The notes beneath the pieces are model-generated. The model made no database searches. It was given only the letters and a program-made list of their open reading frames with translations, and was not told the origin of the DNA. From Azospirillum sp. TSO22-1 (lineage in GTDB: Bacteria > Pseudomonadota > Alphaproteobacteria > Azospirillales > Azospirillaceae), in NCBI RefSeq assembly GCF_003116015.1, contig NZ_LGQZ01000025.1, positions 1-42,653 of the forward strand: 42,653 bases of DNA. Reading direction: 5' to 3'. Positions within the stretch are counted from its first letter, which is position 1, and every line of letters begins with the position of its first letter. Positions 7,441 through 19,092 of the stretch are shown in pieces. The position numbers and the translations under genes were made by a program.

Positions 7441-7947
7441 ATGAGCGTGCGCGTCTCCGTCGGTTGCGTCCTGTCCCTTGCCGCCGCGCTTGTGGTGTGG
7501 AGTGGGCCGGCGCCGGCCCAGACCGTTTCGCTGACGCCGAACTGCGTCGATGCGAAGGAGTTCAACTGCACGCTGGCCGACCTGCGCGGCAAGGACTTCT
7601 CCAACGTCAAGGCGCCGGAGGCGAACTTCGAGGCGGCGCGGCTGGACGGCGCCAAGTTCCGCGGCGCCGACCTGCGCAGGGCCAACTTCCAGGTGGCGAT
7701 CGCGCCGGAGGTCGACCTGTCCGGCGCCGACCTGGAGAACGCCCCGGCCTTCGCCACCTACATGAAGGACGCCAATCTGGCGGGCGCCAACCTGAAGGGC
7801 GTCAACTTCACCCGCGCGACGCTGGCCGGCGCCAACCTCAAGGGCGCCAACCTGGAGGGGGCGGTGCTGGTCGGCACGCGGCTCGGCGGCGCCATCTGGA
7901 CGGACGGCCGGGTGTGCGCGGCGGAGTCGATCGGGGAATGCAAGTAG
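7441..7947 (+). CDS. Periplasmic pentapeptide-repeat protein
   Basis: A 168-residue secreted protein. Residues 1-26 are a signal peptide (VGCVLSLAAALVVWSGPAPAQ). The mature part is built of A(D/N)LxG/A(N/K)Fxx pentapeptides over about residues 40-150, which fold as a right-handed beta-helix. Two cysteine pairs flank the repeats (CVDAKEFNC and VCAAESIGEC), suggesting disulphide-capped ends in the periplasm. Pentapeptide proteins have no single biochemical role, so the function is open. A strong AGGAGG site is 5 bases before the ATG. A perfect FNR box upstream suggests expression under low oxygen. The gene interrupts the otherwise conserved pth-ychF neighbourhood. Confidence 0.93.
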   Translation: MSVRVSVGCVLSLAAALVVWSGPAPAQTVSLTPNCVDAKEFNCTLADLRGKDFSNVKAPEANFEAARLDGAKFRGADLRRANFQVAIAPEVDLSGADLENAPAFATYMKDANLAGANLKGVNFTRATLAGANLKGANLEGAVLVGTRLGGAIWTDGRVCAAESIGECK

Positions 7948-7967
7948 GCCCGGTCGGGGCGCAGCCG

Positions 7968-8543
7968 TCACTTCGGCGGCTGCGTCGCCAGGGTCACCTT
8001 GTTCATGAAGTTCTCGGGCTGGCCCTGGACCAGCAGCGGGAAGCTGGCGGCGCAGGCGTCGATCAGCGGCTCCAGCCAGGTCTGGTCGGCCTTGGCGAAG
8101 TCGTGCAGCACGTAGTTGGAGACGGCGTTCTTGTCGCCGGGGTGGCCGATGCCCAGGCGCACCCGCCAGTACTCCTTGCCGATGTGCGCGTCCATCGAGC
8201 GCAGGCCGTTGTGCCCGCCATGGCCGCCGCCCTTCTTGACGCGGATGCGGCCGGGCGGCAGGTCGAGTTCGTCGTGGAAGACGACGACCTGCTCGGGCTT
8301 CAGCTTGAAGAACTGGAGCGCGGCGCCGACCGACTGGCCGGACAGGTTCATATAGGTGAGGGGTTCGAGCGCCAGCACCTTGTCGCCGGCGGCGGTGCCT
8401 TCGCAGGTCTGGCCCTGGAAGCGCTTCTTCCACGGCGAGAAGCCGTGGCGGCGGGCGATCTCCTCGACCGCCATGAAACCGATGTTGTGCCGGTTGCGCG
8501 CGTACTCCGCGCCGGGATTGCCGAGTCCGACCAGCAGCAGCAT
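7968..8543 (-). CDS. pth: Peptidyl-tRNA hydrolase
   Basis: A 191-residue bacterial Pth that releases tRNA from peptidyl-tRNA dropped by ribosomes. Active-site residues are in place: His20 in RHNIGF, Asn of YMNLSG, Asp of FHDELDLP and Asn of HNGLRS. Length is normal. It follows rplY on the same strand after two hairpins, the usual rplY-pth order in alphaproteobacteria. Confidence 0.97.
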   Translation of the reverse strand: MLLLVGLGNPGAEYARNRHNIGFMAVEEIARRHGFSPWKKRFQGQTCEGTAAGDKVLALEPLTYMNLSGQSVGAALQFFKLKPEQVVVFHDELDLPPGRIRVKKGGGHGGHNGLRSMDAHIGKEYWRVRLGIGHPGDKNAVSNYVLHDFAKADQTWLEPLIDACAASFPLLVQGQPENFMNKVTLATQPPK

Positions 8544-8562
8544 GGTGATTTCCGGATGGGGT

Positions 8563-8616
8563 CAAGGGGCCTCGCGGCCCCTTGCAGGAGAGCGCGAGAG
8601 GGCGGCGCCCTCTCGC
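8563..8616 (-). repeat. Two consecutive hairpins between rplY and pth
   Basis: CAAGGGGCC/GGCCCCTTG (8563-8571 with 8576-8584) and GCGAGAGGGC/GCCCTCTCGC (8594-8603 with 8607-8616) are two perfect inverted repeats in the short gap between the two genes. Neither has a T-run, so they look more like RNA-processing or stability hairpins, or a weak attenuator, than a full terminator. Confidence 0.5.
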
Positions 8617-8626
8617 AGGCCCTTCT

Positions 8627-9232
8627 TTAGGACGCGGCAGTCTCGCCCTCGGCGGCCTCGGACTTCAGGCCCGACGGCGCGGCGATGGTGGCGATGGTGA
8701 AGTCGCGGTCGATGGTCGGCTTAACGCCCTCCGGCAGCTTGACGGAGGAGATGTGGATCGAATCGCCGACGTCGAAGCCCTCGCACGACACGGTGATGTG
8801 CTCGGGGATGTTGTCGGCGACGGCGGTCACCTCGATCTCGTGGCGGACGATGTTCAGCACGCCGCCCTTCTTGAGGCCGGCCGACTTGTCCTGGTTCACG
8901 AACTCGACCGGTACCATGACGGTGATGCGGGTGTCGCCCGACACGCGCAGGAAGTCCACGTGCAGCGCAACGTCGCTGACCGGGTGGAACTGCACGTCGC
9001 GCGGCAGCACGCGGTGCGTGGCGCCATCGACGGTCACGTCGAACAGGTGCGTGAAGAAGCCCGGCTGGTGCAGGATGCGGGTGAAGCCGCGCAGGTCCAG
9101 CGAAATGGTGAGCGGGGCCTGCTTGTTGCCGTAGATCACGGCAGGGATGCGGCCGTCGCGGCGGGTCTGGCGGGCGGTCCCCTTGCCGGCCCGCTCACGC
9201 ACCTCGGCGGCGAGCGCGATAACCTGAGTCAT
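8627..9232 (-). CDS. rplY: 50S ribosomal protein L25 (CTC form)
   Basis: A 201-residue long-form L25/TL5, which binds 5S rRNA. The N-terminal L25 domain (RERAGKGTARQTRRDGRIPAVIYG) is followed by the TL5 C-terminal beta domain and a low-complexity Ala/Glu tail, normal for alphaproteobacteria. The ATG at 9232 is chosen because GAGGAG lies 7 bases upstream and MTQVIALAAEVRE is the conserved start; the frame remains open 17 codons further upstream without support. Confidence 0.96.
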   Translation of the reverse strand: MTQVIALAAEVRERAGKGTARQTRRDGRIPAVIYGNKQAPLTISLDLRGFTRILHQPGFFTHLFDVTVDGATHRVLPRDVQFHPVSDVALHVDFLRVSGDTRITVMVPVEFVNQDKSAGLKKGGVLNIVRHEIEVTAVADNIPEHITVSCEGFDVGDSIHISSVKLPEGVKPTIDRDFTIATIAAPSGLKSEAAEGETAAS

Positions 9233-9317
9233 GGTGTGCTCCTCAACGGAAAAAGGCGCCCGCCTCCAGGGGTGCGGACGCATGAGCCGCGGTGTTTACG
9301 CCCCACGCGGTGAAACG

Positions 9318-10745
9318 TCAAGGGGCAGGGGCGTCGCGCCACGCCGCCAGCAGCTCGGACTGCAGGCCGCGCGCGCGGGCGAGCCACGCCCGCGCCTCCG
9401 GCGGTATCTCGGCGACGCGGCGGTCCATGGCGGCGTCGAGGGCGGCGCGGGCGCGGTCGTCCCCGGCATAGTAGACGAAGCCGAGGCTGCGGCCCGAGGC
9501 GGTGCGCAGCCAGCCGGCGAGGCCCTTGGCGTAGGCCAGCGTGCCGGACTTGGCGCGCACGCCGGGCAGCGGCCCGCCTTCGTCGTCGCCGGCCAGCAGC
9601 GCGGCCAGCAGCTCGCCGCCGAGCGTCAGGACCGCCGCCGTCTGCCGCGCCGTCATCCGCGAGCCCGACGTCAGGCCGGAGTGGTTGAGCAGCCGGAAGC
9701 CGGTCCAGTCCACGTCCGGCCGCTGCGCGCGGAGCCAGCCGGCCAGCAGCGCGGCCGAGCCCGCCAGCGTGGCGACGTTGGCGTCGAGCGTGCGCGCCGC
9801 CGCCAGTCCGATGAGTTCGGCCGACAGGTTGTTGGAGTGCTTCAGCACCCGTGCCGCCAGCTCGGCCAGCGGCGGGCTCTCGTGCATCACCAGCAGGCGG
9901 GCCTCGGGCGGCAGCTGGCCGGCGGACGGGCGGGGGAGCGCGATGCCGCGCTCGGCGGCCATGGCGTGCACCACTGCGGCGGTCATGGCGCCCGGCCGCG
10001 CCACCGGCAGCCAGACGCGGGCGGGGGCGCCCCGGTGCGGCGCCAGTTGCCAGCGCTCGCCGCCGCGGTCGGGCAGGGGGGCGACCAGCACCGTGTCCGG
10101 CAGGGCGGAGGCGGGCACCACCTCGACGCCGATGCCGTCCACCGGGTGGCGGCCGATGTCGGAAACGCTCCACACGCCGGCCTCCACCGCGCCGCCGGGC
10201 AGGCGCCGCCACGCCAGCTGCACCCGGTTGAAGTTCAGCGACAGCGCGCCGAGGCCGGTGTTGTAGCCGGCGGTGCGCGGCTGGCCGGCGTCGATCTCCG
10301 GCAGTTCGGGCAGCGCCGAGGCGTCGTGGAGGAAGCGGCCCGCCACCCGCCGCACGCCCTTCTCGATCAAGCCGTCGAGCATCGCCGCCACGTCCTCGCC
10401 GACCAGCGACGGGTCGCCGCCGCCCTTGAGGATCAGGTTGCCGCGCAGCGTACCCTCCACCACGGCGCCGGTCCCGTGCAGGCCGGTGGTGAAGCGGTGG
10501 CCGGGGCCGAGCAGCGCCAGCGCCGCCACCACGGTCGGCAGCTTGGCGACCGAGGCCGGGGCGAAGGGGCGGTCGGCCAGCCGCGCGTCCAGCACGCGCC
10601 CGTCGGCGGGATCGAACAGCAGCCAGCCGGCCTCCGAGGCCGGGCCGAGGCGGGCGGCGGGGTCGGCCCCCTTCGCCGCGGCCAGCAGCGGCAGCAGCAA
10701 AGGCGTGGCGAGCAGCCGGCGGCGGGACAGGGAGCGCGTCGTCAT
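9318..10745 (-). CDS. dacB: D-alanyl-D-alanine carboxypeptidase/endopeptidase, PBP4 type
   Basis: A 475-residue peptidase of family S13 that trims or opens peptidoglycan cross-links in the periplasm. The penicillin-binding motifs are SVAK (Ser65, Lys68), SNN within HSNNLSAE, and KSG in RAKSGTLAYAKG. The N-terminus has a twin-arginine-like signal (SLSRRRLLATPLLLPLLAAA), so Tat export is possible. The inserted domain between SxxK and SxN typical of PBP4 is present (about residues 90-280). It is divergent from the FHA gene. Confidence 0.93.
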   Translation of the reverse strand: MTTRSLSRRRLLATPLLLPLLAAAKGADPAARLGPASEAGWLLFDPADGRVLDARLADRPFAPASVAKLPTVVAALALLGPGHRFTTGLHGTGAVVEGTLRGNLILKGGGDPSLVGEDVAAMLDGLIEKGVRRVAGRFLHDASALPELPEIDAGQPRTAGYNTGLGALSLNFNRVQLAWRRLPGGAVEAGVWSVSDIGRHPVDGIGVEVVPASALPDTVLVAPLPDRGGERWQLAPHRGAPARVWLPVARPGAMTAAVVHAMAAERGIALPRPSAGQLPPEARLLVMHESPPLAELAARVLKHSNNLSAELIGLAAARTLDANVATLAGSAALLAGWLRAQRPDVDWTGFRLLNHSGLTSGSRMTARQTAAVLTLGGELLAALLAGDDEGGPLPGVRAKSGTLAYAKGLAGWLRTASGRSLGFVYYAGDDRARAALDAAMDRRVAEIPPEARAWLARARGLQSELLAAWRDAPAP

Positions 10746-10823
10746 GAGGCGGAAGCTTGCGTTGCGATCCGGCGCAATGCCATAAAATTAGTGAGAGAAG
10801 TCTCCGCATCTGGGCACGCCGGC

Positions 10824-12638
10824 ATGATCCCCCCGAAACGCGCGTACCGCTACGAGGTTGTCGTCGAGTTGGGCGGACGGCCGAACATCGACGGCGTGTT
10901 CGACGACGAGAAGCTGGCGATGGAGCGGGCGAAGTACCTGCTCACCCTTGCCAAGTACCAGATCATCCGGGTCGTCAAGGTCAACAAGGACGGCAAGGAA
11001 GAGACGCTGTTCGAGAAGGCCATCGCCGGTGGCGGCAAGGTCACCACCATCTCGCACATCGAAGAGGCGGCGTTCTGCAAGGACGTGCTGGAGGTCTTCT
11101 CGTTCCAGAGCCGGATGACGCTGCTGCGCCTGTTCCGCGCCTACTGCGACGAGCAGACGGTGATCCCGGCCGAGCAGCTGCACCGCTATTTCCCGCTCCG
11201 CTACTTCGAGCGCGAGGCGACGCTGTTCAACCCCGGCATCAGCCGCCTCGCCACGCTGCAGGCGCCGGTCGCCGGCGTCAAGGTGTTCGACCGCCAGGAC
11301 CAGATCCTCCGCATGTTCAAGGATCTGAAGGACCTGGCGCAGAACGCCGACGTGCTGAAGCCGTTCGACGGGACGCTGCTGCAGCTGGGTGTCGCCGGCC
11401 TGCTGTCGCAGGCGCGCAACGACCGCCCGGCGGAGGAGCTGGACCGCATCGTCACCCACGCCTTCGCCAGCGCGCTGGAGGAGGCCCGCGACTGGGGCGA
11501 GAAGCTGTCGGGAATCCTGCGCTTCAACGTCGAGGGCGACCCGGAGACGGTCACCATCGTCGACCAGCTGCTGTGCGAGACCATCGACGGGCGCGAGCCG
11601 GTGAGGGCGCTGATCGGCTACGCGCCCGACCTCGCCACCGCGTTGCAGGCGCTGCTGGCGACGCTGCGCGGCGACCTCGACGACCGGCTGCCGCACACCG
11701 AGCCGCTGCTCGACCTCTCCAACGCCGTCGCGGCCGGCGGCTTCACGCACGTCCGCGAGGCGCTGCTGCGCCGGGTGCGTGGCGGCATCGAGGGCAAGAA
11801 CCCGCTGACCCGCCAGGGCGGCGACGCCAAGGCGTTCCAGACCATCGTCGACCAGCTCGCCGCCTTCGACGGCTTCATGGGCGGGCCGGAGATGGCGTCG
11901 GCGCTGATGAAGCGCGCCAAGATCGCCTGGGGGGCGGAGCACCGCGACATGCCCTTCGAGGAGGCGGTGATGCGGCTCTCCAACCGCCTCGGCTCGGCGG
12001 CGGCGCGCATCGGCTTCCTGCTCGATCTGGCGGCCAGCGAGTTCGGGCGGCGGCGCATGACCTATCTGGTCGAGCAGGTCGCCAACATGTTCGCCCGCGT
12101 CCGCTCGGCCCGCGAGCTGGCGCCGGCCGGCGCCTCGCTGGAGGAGGTGCGCGCCGGCCTCGGCCACCGGCTGCGCAACGCCGGCATCCCGCGCATGCTG
12201 GCCGACGGGCTGGTCGCCAAGATCGCCACCATCCCGGACGAGGAGCGCGTGATCGTCCCGCTGATCCAGGAGGAGGTGACGGTCGACCTCTCCACGCCGA
12301 AGATCGTCGTGCCGAAGCTGGTGGTGAACCACAAGGGCAACCGCCACGTGCTGCCCGACGAGGGGACGGAGCTGTTCGTCGGCCGCTCGCGCGAGTGCCA
12401 ACTGATGATCGAGGTGCCCTCGGCGTCGCGCCGCCACGCGCGCTTCGCGGTGGAGGGGGTGAACTTCGTCGTCTCCGACCTCAGCCGCAACGGCACCCGC
12501 CTGATCCTCGAGGAGGGGGAGGCGCGCGTGCTGATGAACGGCGAGACGGCGGTGCTCTCCGGCAAGGGCGAGATCGTCATCGGCGCGAAGGACGCCGGCG
12601 AGAAGCCGGCGACGATCCATTGGGAGGTGCGGCGGTAG
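10824..12638 (+). CDS. FHA-domain protein with large unknown N-terminal region
   Basis: A 604-residue cytoplasmic protein. The C-terminal FHA domain (about residues 515-590) has the phosphothreonine-binding motifs VGRS, SRRHARF and LSRNGTRL. The first 60 residues (YRYEVVVELGGRPNIDGVFDDEKLAMERAKYLL) form a small alpha/beta module, and about 440 helical residues lie between; neither is recognised. No membrane segment is seen. FHA proteins read Ser/Thr phosphorylation, but no kinase gene is in the window. The ATG at 10824 has only a weak ribosome-binding site; a GTG at 10791 is an alternative. The frame is open far upstream across dacB, but that part is antisense shadow. It converges with the diguanylate cyclase gene, with one base between the stops. 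Confidence 0.85.
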   Translation: MIPPKRAYRYEVVVELGGRPNIDGVFDDEKLAMERAKYLLTLAKYQIIRVVKVNKDGKEETLFEKAIAGGGKVTTISHIEEAAFCKDVLEVFSFQSRMTLLRLFRAYCDEQTVIPAEQLHRYFPLRYFEREATLFNPGISRLATLQAPVAGVKVFDRQDQILRMFKDLKDLAQNADVLKPFDGTLLQLGVAGLLSQARNDRPAEELDRIVTHAFASALEEARDWGEKLSGILRFNVEGDPETVTIVDQLLCETIDGREPVRALIGYAPDLATALQALLATLRGDLDDRLPHTEPLLDLSNAVAAGGFTHVREALLRRVRGGIEGKNPLTRQGGDAKAFQTIVDQLAAFDGFMGGPEMASALMKRAKIAWGAEHRDMPFEEAVMRLSNRLGSAAARIGFLLDLAASEFGRRRMTYLVEQVANMFARVRSARELAPAGASLEEVRAGLGHRLRNAGIPRMLADGLVAKIATIPDEERVIVPLIQEEVTVDLSTPKIVVPKLVVNHKGNRHVLPDEGTELFVGRSRECQLMIEVPSASRRHARFAVEGVNFVVSDLSRNGTRLILEEGEARVLMNGETAVLSGKGEIVIGAKDAGEKPATIHWEVRR

Positions 12639-12639
12639 C

Positions 12640-13563
12640 CTATTCCGCCACCATCCCCATCTCCGCCATGCGGTAGCGGTTGCGCCCGCCGCGCTTCGCC
12701 TCGTACAGCGCCTGGTCGGCGAGGTCGAGCAGCTCGTCGGGCGGGTGGTCGTCCGGCGGCACGGTGCCGGCGCAGCCCAGGCTGATCGTCACGTGGCCGG
12801 CCGTCGGCGAGGCGGCGTGCGGGATGGCCTCCGTCTCGACGGCGGCGCGCAGGCGCTCGGCGACGCGGGCGGCGCCCCCGGCGTCGGTTTCGGGCAGCAG
12901 GCAGACGAACTCCTCGCCGCCGAAGCGCGCCACCAGGTCGCCGGGGCGCATCACGTGCTCGCTCAGCAGGCGCGACACCGCGCGCAGGCAATCGTCGCCG
13001 GACTGGTGGCCGTAGCGGTCGTTGAAGGCCTTGAAGTGGTCGACGTCCAGCATGATGACCGACAGCGGCAGCTTCGAACGGCCACAGCGCCGCCATTCCA
13101 GCGCCAGCACCTCGTCGAAGCGGCGGCGGTTGGGGATGCCGGTCAACCCGTCGAGGAAGGAGAGCTGGCGCAGCAGGTCGGTCTGCCGCTTCAGCAGGAT
13201 GTGGTTGCGCACGCGGGCCTGCACGATGGGCGGGCTGATCGGCTTGGTGATGAAGTCGATGGCGCCGACCTCCAGCCCGCGCGTCTCGTCCTCCACCTCG
13301 CCGCGCGCCGAGATGAAGATGACGGGGATGTCGGCTGTGGCCGGGTTCTCCTTGATGCGCGTGCACACCTCGAAGCCGTCCATGCCCGGCATCATGATGT
13401 CGAGCAGAACGAGGTCGGGCAGGCGCGCCTGCACCAGTTCCAGCGCCTTGTCGCCGTTGGTGGCGAAGTAGATCTCGTACTCGTCGCGCAGGATGCGGCT
13501 CAGCACGTGGACGTTGCTGGGCACGTCATCGACGATCAGGATCTTGGCGCGGGTGTCGGGCAT
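12640..13563 (-). CDS. PleD-like response regulator, diguanylate cyclase
   Basis: A 307-residue REC-GGDEF protein that makes cyclic di-GMP when phosphorylated. The receiver domain (residues 1-125) has the acidic pair D12-D13, the phosphoacceptor Asp55 (LLDIMMPGMDG) and Lys108 in TKP. The GGDEF domain has an intact active site GGEEF (215-219) and a product-inhibition I-site RPGD (206-209) exactly five residues before it. The ATG at 13563 fits the REC start. It begins 7 bases after the stop of the hybrid kinase gene, so kinase and cyclase form an operon and the kinase is the probable phosphodonor. Confidence 0.95.
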   Translation of the reverse strand: MPDTRAKILIVDDVPSNVHVLSRILRDEYEIYFATNGDKALELVQARLPDLVLLDIMMPGMDGFEVCTRIKENPATADIPVIFISARGEVEDETRGLEVGAIDFITKPISPPIVQARVRNHILLKRQTDLLRQLSFLDGLTGIPNRRRFDEVLALEWRRCGRSKLPLSVIMLDVDHFKAFNDRYGHQSGDDCLRAVSRLLSEHVMRPGDLVARFGGEEFVCLLPETDAGGAARVAERLRAAVETEAIPHAASPTAGHVTISLGCAGTVPPDDHPPDELLDLADQALYEAKRGGRNRYRMAEMGMVAE

Positions 13564-13570
13564 CTCGGGC

Positions 13571-17308
<3,738 letters not shown>

Positions 17309-17330
17309 GACGTGCGCGGAAGTGGGCGAG

Positions 17331-17355
17331 CGGACGGGGGATATTACCCCGTCCG
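17331..17355. repeat. Inverted repeat between purC and hybrid kinase
   Basis: CGGACGGGG and CCCCGTCCG (17331-17339 and 17347-17355) form a 9-bp hairpin with the loop GATATTA. It lies about 80 bases after the purC stop and just before the kinase start on the same strand. It could stop purC transcription, but there is no T-run, or lie in the kinase leader or promoter. Confidence 0.45.
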
Positions 17356-17435
17356 GGCGGTTCGCGCTCGGCTTATGTCGGCGTGGACAAAATTTGCCTC
17401 GAATGGTGCATGCCTGCAGCGGACGGTGCTGCCGC

Positions 17436-18410
17436 CTAGAAGAACCGCGCCAGGTTGCCGCGGATGCGCTCCAGCACCGGCATCACCTCGGCCGGGACCT
17501 CGAAGGTCTGGCCGGTGATGGTCTCGTAGGCGTGGATGTAGACCGCGGCGGTGTCCAGCACCAGCTGGTCGGGGATTTCCGGGATCGGGTCCTTGTACGG
17601 GTCGCAGCGCTGGCTGACCCAGGTGCGCACGAAGTCCTTGTCGAAGCTCTCCGGCCGCTGGCCAGCCTGAAGGCGCTCCGCGTAGCTGCCGGCCATCCAG
17701 TAGCGGCTGCTGTCGGGCGTGTGGATCTCGTCGGCCAGGATGACGTTGCCGTCCTCGTCCACGCCGAACTCGTACTTGGTGTCGACCAGGATGAGGCCGT
17801 GCTGGGCGGCGATCTCGCGGCCGCGGGCGAACAGTTTCAGCGCCACGTCGGAGACGCGCTCCCACTGTTCCTTCGGCAGCAGGCCCTGCTCGACGATCTC
17901 CTTCGGCGACAGCGGCGTGTCGTGGCTGCCCAGTTCGGCCTTGGTGGTGGGGGTGATGATGGTCTCGGGCAGCTTCTGGTGCTCGTGCATGCCGTCGGGC
18001 AGGCGCACGCCGTACATCGCGCGCTGGCCGGCCTTGTACATCGACCAGATCGAGGTCGAGGTGGTGCCGGTCAGGTAGTCGCGCACGACGATTTCGACCG
18101 GCAGGATCTTCAGGCGCTTGGCGATCACCACGTTGGGGTCCGGATACTCCAGCACGTGGTTGGCGACGATGTCCTTCGTCCGCTCGAACCAGAAGCGGGC
18201 GGTCTGCGTCAGCACCTGGCCCTTGAAGGGGATGCAGGTGAGGATGATGTCGAAGGCGCTCAGCCGGTCGGTGGCGACGATGATCCGCCGGCCGTCCGGC
18301 AGGTCGTAGTTGTCGCGCACCTTGCCGGCGTAATGGTTCGGCAGTTCGGGGATGGTGCCGTCCGTCAGCACGTTGTGCAGGTGCGGGGCCAGCGAGCGCG
18401 CGTCGATCAT
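17436..18410 (-). CDS. purC: SAICAR synthetase (purine synthesis)
   Basis: A 324-residue phosphoribosylaminoimidazole-succinocarboxamide synthase, joining aspartate to CAIR with ATP. Visible are [11 protein letters not shown] (ATP-binding loop), the RLSAFD motif, [13 protein letters not shown] (substrate-binding) and [14 protein letters not shown] followed by [14 protein letters not shown]. It is the longer, yeast-like form rather than the roughly 240-residue E. coli form. The ATG at 18410 matches the family start; the open frame continues far upstream to 19076 only because it is antisense to the next gene. The ribosome-binding site is weak. Confidence 0.96.
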   Translation of the reverse strand: MIDARSLAPHLHNVLTDGTIPELPNHYAGKVRDNYDLPDGRRIIVATDRLSAFDIILTCIPFKGQVLTQTARFWFERTKDIVANHVLEYPDPNVVIAKRLKILPVEIVVRDYLTGTTSTSIWSMYKAGQRAMYGVRLPDGMHEHQKLPETIITPTTKAELGSHDTPLSPKEIVEQGLLPKEQWERVSDVALKLFARGREIAAQHGLILVDTKYEFGVDEDGNVILADEIHTPDSSRYWMAGSYAERLQAGQRPESFDKDFVRTWVSQRCDPYKDPIPEIPDQLVLDTAAVYIHAYETITGQTFEVPAEVMPVLERIRGNLARFF

Positions 18411-18579
18411 CGGAAAATGCCTAGCCGGAAAGAGGGGGCCGAAAGCCGGCATGTAGCACAGGACGCGCCGGGCGAACAGGGCCGAGCATCGGCTATCGAA
18501 TTCGGGAATGGGGGTAGGGGAATCCCGGAATCGGCAAGCGACGCCCGGCCGTTCGGGCCGCAATCGCCCGGAATCCCTC

Positions 18580-18595
18580 TGGCATGCCCCCTGCA
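18580..18595 (+). promoter_or_regulatory. Sigma-54 (RpoN) promoter
   Basis: TGGCATGCCCCCTGCA fits the -24/-12 consensus TGGCACG-N4-TTGCW at 10 of 12 positions and has the obligatory GG-N10-GC spacing (GG 18581-18582, GC 18593-18594). Transcription would start near 18606, giving a leader of about 25 bases that contains the AAGGAGG site of the downstream gene. The fit in position and strand is very good. Confidence 0.6.
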
Positions 18596-18630
18596 ATGGC
18601 CCGCGGCGGATCATGCAAGGAGGTGCCAGC

Positions 18631-19080
18631 GTGCACACCAAGGACGAAGCCCCGCGGTGCGACGGCGCGGGGGAGCGCAACGGGATCGGCGTGGTTCTCG
18701 CGGTCTGTGCGTTCGCGCTGTTCGGCTTCGCGCTCGTCGAGCGCACCGATGCCTTCCCGCGCTTCAGCCAGCCGGCGGGCTGCGCCACGGCGGCCAGCCT
18801 GAAGGCGCCGGACGGCCTGGCGCAGGCGCGCGCGCAGGGCGCCTTCATCCGCGTGCTGCCGTCGGCGGTGCAGCGCGGCGGCGTCGATCCGAAGCGCGGC
18901 GGGCAGATGCTGCTGACGGTGTCGGTCGAGGTGGTGAAGGCCGGCTGCCCGACGGTGCGGGCCGACGGCCGGTTCGACGCGGCGTTCGAGATGGTGGACG
19001 GGGTGCCGAAGATCACCCGCGTCGTCGAGCGCGTCGCCGGCGTGCCGCTGGGCACCGCCGCGGTCGTGGCGAACAAGTAG
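18631..19080 (+). CDS. Small single-pass membrane protein, unknown function
   Basis: A 149-residue protein. Residues about 18-37 ([20 protein letters not shown]) are one membrane segment, and the remaining roughly 110 residues form a small beta-rich domain, probably periplasmic, with two cysteines (GCATAAS and GCPTVRA) that may be paired. I do not recognise the family. The GTG at 18631 is preferred because AAGGAGG lies 7 bases upstream. An ATG at 18613 and one at 18508 are in frame but would put the ribosome-binding site inside the gene. A sigma-54 promoter lies just upstream, so activation by an enhancer-binding protein (nitrogen, motility or similar) is likely. Confidence 0.75.
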   Translation: MHTKDEAPRCDGAGERNGIGVVLAVCAFALFGFALVERTDAFPRFSQPAGCATAASLKAPDGLAQARAQGAFIRVLPSAVQRGGVDPKRGGQMLLTVSVEVVKAGCPTVRADGRFDAAFEMVDGVPKITRVVERVAGVPLGTAAVVANK

Positions 19081-19092
19081 GCGACCGGCCAA

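Noticed and set aside
9231..10823. Long N-terminal extension of the FHA protein
   Set aside because: It is the antisense shadow of dacB, His/Arg/Gln-rich with no sensible composition; the GC-rich third codon positions keep many false frames open in this genome.
18411..19076. N-terminal extension of PurC up to 19076
   Set aside because: The extension is antisense to a gene with its own promoter and ribosome-binding site, and PurC homologues begin near the ATG at 18410.
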